From contig JAGAKS010000015.1 in the NCBI GenBank assembly GCA_017625465.1, positions 1-60,395 on the forward strand: a DNA stretch of 60,395 nucleotides, in the 5' to 3' direction. The position numbers and the translations under genes were made by a program. The DNA comes from Clostridia bacterium (GTDB lineage: Bacteria > Bacillota > Clostridia > TANB77 > CAG-508). This document shows positions 16,801-25,375 of this stretch, one piece after another (within the stretch, counting starts at the first letter, position 1; every line of letters begins with the position of its first letter). The notes below the pieces were generated by a model. That model had not been told where the DNA came from. It worked only from the letters and a program-made list of their open reading frames with translations, and searched no databases.

Positions 16801-17427
16801 GAAGTAAATAGCTTGAGAGCTGATATTAGAGATTTAGGTCCAGTAAATGTTAATGCTATAAAAGAATATCAAGAATTAAAAGAAAGATATGATTTTATGA
16901 GCGAACAAAGATTGGACTTAGAAGATGCAAGTACAAAATTAAAAAAAGTAATTAACGAAATGACAGATACAATGAAAAAACAATTTGCAGAACAATTCAA
17001 AGTTATAAATAAAAATTTTGGAGAAGTTTTTGTGGAATTGTTTGGCGGTGGAAAAGCCGAACTTATATTGTCAGATGCAGATAATATTTTAGAGTGTGGA
17101 ATTGAAATAGAAGTGCAACCACCAGGAAAGAAACTTCAAAATATGATGTTATTATCTGGTGGAGAAAAAGCATTTACTGCCATTGCATTGTTATTTGCAA
17201 TTTTAAAAATAAATCCAGCACCTTTCTGTGTGCTAGATGAGATTGAAGCTGCACTTGATGATGTTAATGTATATAGATTTGCAGAATACTTAAAGAAATT
17301 TGTTGTTAATACTCAATTTTTAGTAATTACACACAGAAAAGGAACTATGGAGGCAGCTGATACAGTTTACGGAATTACAATGGAGGAAAAAGGTATTAGT
17401 AAATTGCTTTCAATGAAATTAAAATAA
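13879..17427 (+). CDS. smc: Chromosome segregation protein SMC
   Basis: 1182 aa, normal for bacterial SMC. The ATPase of the Smc-ScpAB condensin. Walker A is GPNGSGKSN (about 32-40). Two long coiled-coil arms flank the hinge (about 500-670, GVHGVLANLISVDSKYETAIEMTLGAALQ ... LKGDIINPSGAISGGS). The C-terminal head carries the signature LLSGGEKAFTAIALLFAI and Walker B FCVLDEIEAALDDVN. ATG 13879 follows AGAGG. In many Firmicutes ftsY follows smc; here a terminator and two small genes of atypical codon use follow instead. Confidence 0.96.
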   Translation: MYLKRLEMYGFKSFADKTVLEFMPGITTVIGPNGSGKSNISDCIRWILGEQSMKSLRGQKAEDIIFAGTQNRKSLGFAEGSIVIDNSDGKLPIEYNEVIVTRRIYRSGESGYFINKTPCRLKDILELFMDTGIGKDGYSIIGQGKIDEILSNKAEDRRHIFEEAAGIVKYRTRKNESEKKLEQTKLNLLRINDIVNEIESNIGPLKTQSEKAKKFLDLREKLKEIEIGLFLYNIDDFKAKMQEIKENIEVFEAQQVKEEEKLNNANEQKDSLKKAIDELLEQIETTQNLGFEGGKKKEQFNSEIGILQERISNNKENYDRYANEIEDLEKRNSELEQEKIQKIEKKTNLTANKEKFDIELKTKEEELAKYTQTLSEKDLEIEAKKLTVQTNIDNRYEILNQISTGKANFENLNKKENSVKNELQETISELDEARLKKSDMVAQFHEIESKRNSLVKELEDIKEKREESTKKIAEFDEVINNLDTEYRIKSSRLKFLVETEKEKEGYGRSVKLLLQDIEKDVSLNKGVHGVLANLISVDSKYETAIEMTLGAALQNIVTDNEQEAKKLVNHLRENNLGRASFLPISSVKPQKISKLVTNGISGVIGVASDLIETNKKYQDIVSNLLGKTVVVEDMDTAIALAKQNSYSFKIVTLKGDIINPSGAISGGSVQKKTVSILGRGKEIESLEKELKKIETKKEKISQEKENYVSEVSEILQGFDEKQAKLQEVEIVFATENQKQENLNLEILKAEAKRDKLKQDLENLKKEKEENKNAEVELNNKISVIDEENSSLNKIIEEFTAINKDNQRYIDDLNFDITNLKISVSSFDESETSINEMLDRLNSDIENNKASIENKKALREKILVDNSEFEQKIEEIKLNISKLEKEVAESGEKVDKLKEERFQKNEKITALEAEIEEITSRVDDVKNQISKLDLKNSKLDLELNQVINKMWEEYELTPNTVGEVPKISNASEVQKEVNSLRADIRDLGPVNVNAIKEYQELKERYDFMSEQRLDLEDASTKLKKVINEMTDTMKKQFAEQFKVINKNFGEVFVELFGGGKAELILSDADNILECGIEIEVQPPGKKLQNMMLLSGGEKAFTAIALLFAILKINPAPFCVLDEIEAALDDVNVYRFAEYLKKFVVNTQFLVITHRKGTMEAADTVYGITMEEKGISKLLSMKLK

Positions 17428-17430
17428 CTA

Positions 17431-17467
17431 AAAAAAGCAGTTATCGTATGAAGATAACTGCTTTTTG
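17431..17467 (+). terminator. smc terminator (twin copy A)
   Basis: AAGCAGTTATC / GATAACTGCTT stem with T run. The stem, the ATGAA loop end and the TTTTTGCA tail recur at 18261-18292. Confidence 0.88.
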
Positions 17468-17539
17468 CAAAATTACACAAAAAGTGCTATAATTAAAATG
17501 TAATAGAAATTTGTTTTGCTATAACAAGGAGGCAAGAGT

Positions 17540-17692
17540 ATGATCAATAATGACGATTCTAAAAGTGCAGAAACCAAAAGATTCTATTTACAGCAGAAGT
17601 CAGTAAGAAGAGAGTGTGACTACGGTGCTAAAAATTGCACCACTTGTTCCAAGAAGGACTGTAAGATAAGACAGTTTGTAGAAGTAAAGTAG
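17540..17692 (+). CDS. 50-aa Cys-cluster mini-protein
   Basis: ATG 17540 has a near-perfect AAGGAGG 7 nt upstream; TAG at 17690-17692. Residues 1-24 are polar and basic. Cys at positions 26, 33, 36 and 41 (C-x6-C-x2-C-x4-C) could bind Zn or an Fe-S cluster; the tail is basic. The strong RBS and a dedicated hairpin terminator (17695-17750) support a real gene. Codon use (TAC, GAC, TGC, ACC) is richer in G/C than the neighbours. No family recognised; a small DNA- or RNA-binding or regulatory protein is possible. Confidence 0.6.
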   Translation: MINNDDSKSAETKRFYLQQKSVRRECDYGAKNCTTCSKKDCKIRQFVEVK

Positions 17693-17694
17693 CA

Positions 17695-17750
17695 AAAGGG
17701 GAAAGCCGAAATACTAGATGTAATGTCAGTATGATGGCTTTTTCCTTTTT
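17695..17750 (+). terminator. Terminator of the mini-protein gene
   Basis: Outer stem AAAGGGGAAAGCC with GGCTTTTTCCTTTT, inner ATACT/AGTAT, followed by T-rich sequence. Confidence 0.7.
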
Positions 17751-17786
17751 ATATGTTTATATAATAAGAGTTTTTTTATAAGTATA

Positions 17787-17828
17787 TTGACAACAATTCT
17801 ATTTTGTGTTAACATAAAACAGAATTGT
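17787..17828 (+). promoter_or_regulatory. Promoter embedded in a 36-bp near-perfect palindrome
   Basis: TTGACA (17787-17792), 17-bp spacer, TAACAT (17810-17815). Immediately after the -35 starts a 36-bp palindrome (17793-17828) centred on GTTAAC with only two non-matching base pairs; it covers the spacer and -10. A run of six T follows, so the same sequence could also act as a terminator. Operator use is favoured because it is phased with the promoter. Confidence 0.6.
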
Positions 17829-17900
17829 TTTTTAGTAACCCGTAAACGTATCAAGACTTCTTGATACTCTCATGTTTTACCCATGAAAGGGGGATTGTAC
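17829..17900 (+). other. Structured 5' leader of the 17901 gene
   Basis: Contains a 20-bp perfect inverted repeat GTATCAAGA-CT-TCTTGATAC (17848-17867), then TCATG/CATGA (about 17870-17886) just before the GGGGG ribosome binding site. The second stem abuts the RBS, so initiation could be modulated by folding. No known riboswitch consensus was recognised. Confidence 0.4.
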
Positions 17901-18251
17901 GTGGATAACGGACAAGTAGTATTTTTGTTACTAACTCTTATGATGTGTTATGATTTAGTAGAACTTTTTGAAGTCAAAAAGCGATTTACAAGAGCTTCAC
18001 GAAGTTTTAATCATCTATTTTTTGACACTTCACGGGAGGCAAATTCGGACGAACTAACTAGCGCAAACAAAAAAGTAGAGCATTATGAACGGCAAATACG
18101 AAGCATCAAGCTTAAGTTTATGCTAAAGATGTTGACCAAATTTGTAATTGAGTGTGTTACGCGTGCTGCGGACTACCCGATTGCAATACTGGATTTTTGT
18201 TTAATTATTTTTGCAGTTTGTTTGTGGTTTCATCGTCCCAAGAGAGTGTAA
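17901..18251 (+). CDS. Small two-helix membrane protein, atypical codon use
   Basis: 116 aa from GTG 17901 (GGGGG at 17889-17893, 7-nt spacer); an ATG six codons earlier overlaps the RBS and is less likely. A hydrophobic segment lies near the N-terminus (VVFLLLTLMMCYDLVEL) and another near the C-terminus (YPIAILDFCLIIFAVCLWF). A basic, partly coiled middle part (TSANKKVEHYERQIRSIKLKF) lies between them. It uses CGA, CGT, GCG and two CGG codons (18033, 18090) that ordinary genes in the window lack, suggesting foreign origin or different selection. Function unknown. Confidence 0.6.
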   Translation: MDNGQVVFLLLTLMMCYDLVELFEVKKRFTRASRSFNHLFFDTSREANSDELTSANKKVEHYERQIRSIKLKFMLKMLTKFVIECVTRAADYPIAILDFCLIIFAVCLWFHRPKRV

Positions 18252-18260
18252 TGTGGCGAG

Positions 18261-18292
18261 AGCAGTTATCAATATGAAGATAACTGCTTTTT
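18261..18292 (+). terminator. Twin terminator copy B
   Basis: AGCAGTTATC / GATAACTGCT stem with T run, nearly identical to 17435-17466 after smc. Confidence 0.85.
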
Positions 18293-18318
18293 GCATTTTA
18301 TTTTAAAAAATTATTTAT

Positions 18319-18353
18319 AAAAAAGGCTTGATTTTAACAAAATCAAGCCTTTC
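18319..18353. terminator. Second terminator before the pilin-like gene
   Basis: 14-bp perfect stem AAAGGCTTGATTTT / AAAATCAAGCCTTT (18322-18335, 18339-18352) with A run upstream and short T run. Confidence 0.75.
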
Positions 18354-18543
18354 GTTTATATACTATATTAACGATTTAATCTAAAATTATGATACACATA
18401 ATTTCGTAAGAAGTCAAGGTTTTCATAAGTGAATTTTTGTAATATTTTTTGAAAGATATTTTATATACACTAAAATTATATAAGTCAACAGTCTCTATGA
18501 TTATATTATTTCTGATTTTTTCGTTAATATAGTATATTAACGA
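18352..18543. repeat. Pair of 23-bp inverted repeats enclosing a promoter (possible inverton)
   Basis: 18352-18374 and 18521-18543 match each other as inverted repeats with one mismatch, and each is itself nearly palindromic (TCGTTAATATA around one base). The enclosed 146 bp contain a rightward promoter (18449-18476) aimed at the surface-protein gene. This is the layout of phase-variable promoter inversions. No invertase gene is adjacent, so paired operators are the alternative. Confidence 0.45.
18449..18476 (+). promoter_or_regulatory. Promoter candidate for the Gly-rich pilin-like gene
   Basis: TTGAAA (18449-18454), 16-bp spacer, TAAAAT (18471-18476), inside the inverted-repeat-bounded segment. 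Confidence 0.5.
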
Positions 18544-18690
18544 AAAATAAAGGTAATCAGAGGTGGTTTTCCTTCTGATTATATAACGAAAGTGAAATAG
18601 ATTAAGTCTATATTCGCTTTTGTATTTTGTGTACGTAAGGAAATTTTTAATATTTTATATATTAAAATTTCCTTCAAAAAATATAAAGGA
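18544..18690 (+). other. Multi-hairpin 5' leader of the pilin-like gene
   Basis: Three hairpins in a row: TAATCAGA/TCTGATTA (about 18552-18579), AAAGTGAAATAGA/TCTATATTCGCTTT (about 18589-18620), and AAGGAAATTTT/AAAATTTCCTT (about 18638-18675). The RBS GGAAGGAAAC follows directly. A structured RNA leader is likely; no known family recognised. Confidence 0.45.
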
Positions 18691-18704
18691 AGGAAACGTG
18701 AAAT

Positions 18705-20709
18705 ATGAAAGAACAAAAGAAAAGTTTAAGTGCGAAAATATTAAAGCAAGCAAATCGGCATAACCTTAATAGCATTAGTTATTTCAATAATTGTAATGCT
18801 TATCTTGGCTGGTGTTTCTATTAATGCTATTGTCGGCGAAGATGGAATATTAAGTAAAGCCCAATTAGCTTCACAAAAGCAAAAGTTAGCTAGTGATCTG
18901 GAAGCTTTACAATTAGCATTAATGAATCATAGTATAGCATCTTTAACAGATGGCGAAGAAGAATTAGACATAATAGTAGATGATTTACTTAATCAAAGCT
19001 TAATTGATAGTGTAGATGGACAAAAAGATGATTCAGGAAATTATATAGACTATAATCAATACACAGATACAGCAGAAGATGGAACAGTAACATCAAGATT
19101 TGTAAAAGTAAAAAAAGGAGATAATTCGTTTAGAGTATTTTTAAATGAAGATGGAACATTTAGTGCAGATGTAATGACAGCAGCAGGAGGAGGAACATTA
19201 ACAGGAGGAACTTATGAGGTAACAGAAGAAGCATTTGCAAGTGGAGAAGGAATAACAGATCCAAATGATAGAGGAAAATTTACAATTGAAGGAGATACAA
19301 AAGTAATATTTAACGATCCATTGGGAGTAGAAGCAGATGGAATAACAGCAAATGGACAAATGTTAAGTATAGAGGTAAAATCAGGAGCAAAAGTAAAAGT
19401 ATATTTTAATGCAAATAGTGAGAAAAAAGCAGCAGATGGAAATACATATTATAAATTAACAAATCAAGGATTAAAGAGGTCCGCAATAGATATAGAACCA
19501 GGTGGACAATTAGATTTAGTTATAGGAAAAAATGTAGTGGTAGAAGTAAATTCAGGATTAGGGGAAGATTCAGATATAAATACGCCAGGAAAAGGTGGTT
19601 ATGCAGGAATACATGTACCTTGGAATGACTCAAACAATGATAACACAAGAGATGAAGGAGAATATGCAACACTTAATGTATATGGAAATGGAGTGGTGAA
19701 GTCCATTGGAGGAAATGCTGGAAATGGTGCAGAAGCTTATGGTAGCGGTTCTGTTACGGCTGGCGGTGGAGGTGCTGGGGCAGGAATAGGTGGAAATGGT
19801 GGGAATGGTGCTAAGGGAATGAATGGAATTTATGATAATATATTTCATTGTCCAGATGGTGGAAAAGGCGAGAATTGTGGTGTACTAAATATATATAATT
19901 CTATAACTGTGTATGCTTATGGTGGAGCAGGAGGATTCGGTGGAACAGGTGGTGCTTATCAAAAAGGTGGCTCGGGTGGCGGAGGAGGTTATCCTGGCGC
20001 TGGAATTGGAGGTGGTGGAGCAGGGGGAGCTGGTTCAACATGTTGTGCCGGAGGAAGTGGATATACAGCTGGTTCTGCATCAGGAAATAAAGAACACAAT
20101 AATAATGGAAAAGCGGGATATGGATTTGCTAGAAAAATTAGTTCTGGAGTGAATAGAAATCCGAATGGTGAATTTATTGCCGGAGGTTATTTTCAAGGTA
20201 CGACTACTTTAATGAAAGATGGTTCAGATGCTTCAATAGTTTTGGGAGGTTATGATATGGCTTATGCTAATATAGAAGGACACAAATCTGGAAGTGGTGG
20301 AACTGGCGGAATGGGAGGTATAGTTAAATCTTCTGCAAATGCCAACATATATTCTTTTAATGGTAATATGTATACGGATGGAACTAGTTATGAAAATGGC
20401 TTAAAACAATGCCCTATATATTTACAAGCTGGAATAATTACAGCAAAATATATTAGTGTTTGGGAATCTGGAAATCTGTTTTCATTAGTGTCAGAACAAG
20501 GTGTTTCAAGTAAATCTGGATATAATAATACAATATACGAAAGTAATATTAATTATAAAAATAATAAGACTTTGAATATTAATACTTTACTAGGTATAAC
20601 TGGTAATCCGTTAAGTAACGTCGACATGTCTACACAAGGCATAGGTTCAGGAGCAGGCTACATAGAAGTATCAAATGGTACATATGAAGTAGATGCCAGT
20701 ATGAACTAA
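18705..20709 (+). CDS. Gly-rich pilin-like surface protein; needs a +1 frameshift at codon 18
   Basis: ATG 18705 (RBS AAGGAAGG) reads 17 codons (MKEQKKSLSAKILKQAN), then CGG at 18756. The conserved prepilin signal continues only after skipping that C: GITLIALVISIIVMLILAG, as in the gene at 55828 (KGITLIALVITI). Read this way the protein is 667 aa. The required glycine is the expected prepilin peptidase cleavage residue. After the helix the mature part has acidic stretches, then a long Gly-rich region (about 330-470, GGNGGNGAKG, GGAGGFGGTGG) and a polar C-terminus. Read in frame zero it would stop after about 37 codons. A secreted or pilus-associated adhesin is inferred. Preceded by a possible inverton and a structured leader. 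Confidence 0.7.
18756..18758 (+). other. +1 recoding site 1: GCA AAT CGG C
   Basis: In-frame CGG as codon 18 of the pilin-like gene. Skipping C18756 gives GGC (Gly) and restores the prepilin helix. The codon two before is GCA, as at the four other sites. Confidence 0.65.
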
Positions 20710-20791
20710 TTTAAAATAATATAAAAATTGAATAAAAAGCTTACATAAAGTACAAATTTTTCTTGACATTATATATTTAGATGGAATTTTA

Positions 20792-20819
20792 TTGACTGAA
20801 ATTTTCTATATGTTATAAT
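20792..20819 (+). promoter_or_regulatory. Promoter of the 20853 gene
   Basis: TTGACT (20792-20797), 16-bp spacer, TATAAT (20814-20819). Confidence 0.7.
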
Positions 20820-20852
20820 AATATTATTATAATATTGAAACAGAGGTTGCTT

Positions 20853-21674
20853 ATGTTAGAAAAGGATAAAGTAGAAACAATTAGAAATAAAGATATGATA
20901 GGTGAATACTTATTTGAAAGAGGAGTATCTTCTAATATAATAGAAAATCCTAGATATGAATCAATTTTATGGAAGCTTAGTAACATACTTCGTAAAATGA
21001 AATTAAGTTATAATGTAGAAAGTGCAAAAAGCTATTTAAGTTCAATAATTTCTATTGAAGAAGATGGAAGTATTATCCTTCTTGAAGGAGAAGGTCCAAA
21101 TAATACAATAGTTAGTTCAAAGTATATGTATGATACATCAGATGATAAATTAAAAAGACTTAGAGTAGAAAGCAAAGATGGTATTCCTAACATACAAACT
21201 ATTAGTATATACAATGATGACGGAATCGAAGAAAGTGTCGGAGTAGAGCAAAATATAGAAAATGGAAAATACTTTAGCAAAGCAACAAGAGTACCAAACA
21301 GAATTGATATGATAAAAATTGAAAGATTAGAACAAAATGGTGAAAGCTTACATAGATTACCAGATATATATCAAAAAAGAGCTTTTTGGGCTGCTTTAGA
21401 AGATATTGACCCGGATGCTGAAACAATAGATCCGTATGGAATTATGCATTTTGATATATTAGGTATACCTGATATATATGTAGATTTAACAGAAGAAGAA
21501 AATAAAAGAGTAGCAAAAGATGGCGGAAATATTTTACCATTGCCAGAGACACAAAGAGCCAAACAACTTAGTGATTATAAGCAAAATAATGATAATTATG
21601 GTAGAACAAAAGCATTTGAAAAAGGTGTTGCTAAATACTTAGCAGTTAAAGATAGAATCATAGATGAAGATTAA
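20853..21674 (+). CDS. Conserved-looking cytoplasmic protein of unknown function
   Basis: 273 aa. ATG 20853 is preferred, with AGAGG 6 nt upstream; the frame opens 6 codons earlier with TTG. No signal peptide or membrane segment. Residues 60-125 are alternating hydrophobic/charged (SIISIEEDGSIILLEGEGPNNTIVSSKYMYD), suggesting beta structure. The C-terminal third has DPDAETIDPYGIMHFDILGIPDIYVDLTEEE. Ends in its own terminator. No family recognised. Confidence 0.6.
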   Translation: MLEKDKVETIRNKDMIGEYLFERGVSSNIIENPRYESILWKLSNILRKMKLSYNVESAKSYLSSIISIEEDGSIILLEGEGPNNTIVSSKYMYDTSDDKLKRLRVESKDGIPNIQTISIYNDDGIEESVGVEQNIENGKYFSKATRVPNRIDMIKIERLEQNGESLHRLPDIYQKRAFWAALEDIDPDAETIDPYGIMHFDILGIPDIYVDLTEEENKRVAKDGGNILPLPETQRAKQLSDYKQNNDNYGRTKAFEKGVAKYLAVKDRIIDED

Positions 21675-21678
21675 AAAC

Positions 21679-21714
21679 GAGCCCGCAAACCCGTAAGGTT
21701 AGCGGGTTTTAAAT
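21679..21714 (+). terminator. Terminator of the 20853 gene
   Basis: CCCGC-A-AACC / GGTT-A-GCGGG stem followed by TTTT. Confidence 0.8.
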
Positions 21715-21739
21715 TTCTTTAAAAACTTGGCAAAAATAC

Positions 21740-21780
21740 TTGACAACTGCTAATAAATGATGTAAGATATTAGCAGTCAA
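21740..21780 (+). promoter_or_regulatory. hrcA operon promoter with inside-out CIRCE-like repeat
   Basis: TTGACA (21740-21745), 17-bp spacer, TAAGAT (21763-21768). ACTGCTAAT (21746-21754) and ATTAGCAGT (21769-21777) form a 9-bp inverted repeat whose arms touch the -35 and -10 boxes. The arms resemble CIRCE halves (TTAGCACTC-N9-GAGTGCTAA) but in the reverse order and with a 14-nt gap. Probably the HrcA operator; the arrangement is unusual. Confidence 0.65.
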
Positions 21781-21815
21781 ATAAATAGATTGCTAAAAGT
21801 AAGGAGTTAAAGTAG

Positions 21816-22847
21816 ATGCCTGAAAATTTAGACAATAGAAAAAGAAAAATATTACAAGCTATTGTAGAAGAATATATCGAAACCTCAGAACCCGTAAGTT
21901 CTGGAAGCCTTGTTCAAAATGAAGAATTACATTGTAGTAGTGCTACAATAAGAAATGAAATGGCTGAGCTTGAGCAAATTGGTTTTCTTGAAAAACCACA
22001 TACTTCTGCTGGAAGGGTTCCATCTGAAAAAGGTTATAGATATTACGTAGATGAGCTTTTAAGAGAAGATAATTTAAGTAGAAAAGAAATGGAAATGATT
22101 AGGGAAATGCTTGAAGCCAAAGTAAATGGCTTAGAAGATTTAGCTAGAATTGCTACTACTACTTTATCTGAAATAACTCATTATACTACAATTTCAATAG
22201 AACCAAATGTTAACAATCATACGATAGTAGATATCAAATTTATTTTATTAGGTACTAGAGTTTTAATGGCGGTTATTCTTACAGATTCTGGAATAATTCG
22301 CGAGTCAATAATAAAATTTGATGAAGATTTAACTACAGACCAAGTAAATGATTTAACTTATGTTTTTAAAAATAAATTAGTTGGAAAACCACTTGAAAAA
22401 ATAGAAGGTCCGCTTGAAGAATATATTATGGCAGAGATAAATACAGGAGTTAAAGTTATTGAAAAAATAATAGAAGAAATCAATAAATTACTAGAAAGTT
22501 CTTCAAAGGCATATATTGAAGGCGCAAATAAAGTTGTTGATATGCCAGAATTCAAAAAAATAGATATGGCAAAAGATTTCTTAAATGTTATTGATGCCAA
22601 AGATATTATTGCAGATGTAATAAATACAGGTATGGCAAAAGACATAAATGTATATATTGGTTCAGAAAGTGAAAGAGAAGAACTTAAAAATTTTAGTATA
22701 GTAACTTTTAATCATTTATTAGATGGTAAAGATATAGGAACAATTGGAATTATTGGTCCAACTAGAATGGATTATTCAAAAGTAATTTCAGTTATGAAAT
22801 ATATTAGCAAAAAATTGAATGAAGATTATAAAAAAGGAAAATTCTAA
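21816..22847 (+). CDS. hrcA: Heat-shock transcriptional repressor HrcA
   Basis: 343 aa. Represses the class I heat-shock operon by binding CIRCE and is stabilised by GroE in studied species. An N-terminal winged helix (LDNRKRKILQAIVEEYIETSEPVSSGSL ... SSATIRNEMAELE) is followed by the family block GFLEKPHTSAGRVPSEKGYRYYVD. A GAF-like domain lies in the middle and C-terminal region, ending with TIGIIGPTRMDYSKVISVMKYISKKL. ATG 21816 with AAGGAG 10 nt upstream. First gene of hrcA-grpE-dnaK-dnaJ, autoregulated through the palindrome in its promoter. Confidence 0.95.
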   Translation: MPENLDNRKRKILQAIVEEYIETSEPVSSGSLVQNEELHCSSATIRNEMAELEQIGFLEKPHTSAGRVPSEKGYRYYVDELLREDNLSRKEMEMIREMLEAKVNGLEDLARIATTTLSEITHYTTISIEPNVNNHTIVDIKFILLGTRVLMAVILTDSGIIRESIIKFDEDLTTDQVNDLTYVFKNKLVGKPLEKIEGPLEEYIMAEINTGVKVIEKIIEEINKLLESSSKAYIEGANKVVDMPEFKKIDMAKDFLNVIDAKDIIADVINTGMAKDINVYIGSESEREELKNFSIVTFNHLLDGKDIGTIGIIGPTRMDYSKVISVMKYISKKLNEDYKKGKF

Positions 22848-22866
22848 AGAAAGGTAGGAATTAGAT

Positions 22867-23361
22867 TTGGGCGAAGGAGAAGAAAACGTAGAAGTTCAAA
22901 ATGAAGAAAACGTAAAAGTAGAAGAGACAGTTGTAGAAGAAAAAAGCGAATTAGAAGAACTTGAAGATAGATATAAAAGACTTATGGCAGAATTTGAAAA
23001 TTACAAAAAAAGAAGTCAAAAAGAAAGAGACAATTTATACGGAATGATTACGGGAGATGTAGTTTCAGCAATTCTTCCAATAATGGATAATCTTGAAAAA
23101 GCAGCTAATACAAAAACAGAAGATACAAATTATCAAGATGGTGTAAAAATGGTCTCAAAACAATTATCAGAAGCATTAGTTAAATTTGGTTTAAAAGAAA
23201 TTGAATCTGTTGGAACAACTTTTGATCCAGAATTACACGATGCTGTATCACATATTGAAGATCCAGAAAAAGGTGTACAAGAAATTGTTGAAGAATATAG
23301 AAAAGGCTATAAAATAGGCAATAAAGTTGTACGTCATTCAATGGTAATTGTAGCTAACTAG
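22867..23361 (+). CDS. grpE: Nucleotide exchange factor GrpE
   Basis: 164 aa starting with TTG 22867 (TAGGA 8 nt upstream). Releases ADP from DnaK. An acidic N-terminus (about 1-35), a long coiled coil (ELEDRYKRLMAEFENYKKRSQKERDNLYG), then the beta domain with the signature DPELHDAVSHIED and the end GYKIGNKVVRHSMVIVAN. Nineteen nt after hrcA and 73 nt before dnaK. Confidence 0.95.
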   Translation: MGEGEENVEVQNEENVKVEETVVEEKSELEELEDRYKRLMAEFENYKKRSQKERDNLYGMITGDVVSAILPIMDNLEKAANTKTEDTNYQDGVKMVSKQLSEALVKFGLKEIESVGTTFDPELHDAVSHIEDPEKGVQEIVEEYRKGYKIGNKVVRHSMVIVAN

Positions 23362-23431
23362 TTAATAATTTAATTATTATATATGAACTAAAGAAAAAAA
23401 TATAAAAGCATATAAAAAGGGAGGATTTTAA

Positions 23432-25273
<1,842 letters not shown>

Positions 25274-25291
25274 TTAAAAAGTTGGTCGGCG

Positions 25292-25352
25292 AGTAGGTCG
25301 TCGGCCACTGTAATATTTTAATAAAGAGTATTATAGTGGCGGACGACTTACC
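25292..25352 (+). other. GC-rich long hairpin between dnaK and dnaJ
   Basis: About 25 bp of imperfect stem: TAGGTCGTCGGCCACTGTAAT on the left pairs with the segment GTGGCGGACGACTTACC and its upstream ATTATA on the right. It is far richer in G/C than its surroundings and has no T run. It may be an RNA processing or stability element adjusting the DnaK:DnaJ ratio. Confidence 0.55.
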
Positions 25353-25375
25353 TATATAAAATTTAGGAGGAATTT

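Noticed and set aside
17821..17900. Known riboswitch in the leader of the 17901 gene
   Set aside because: Hairpins are present but no GEMM or other known consensus was recognised, and the leader is short.
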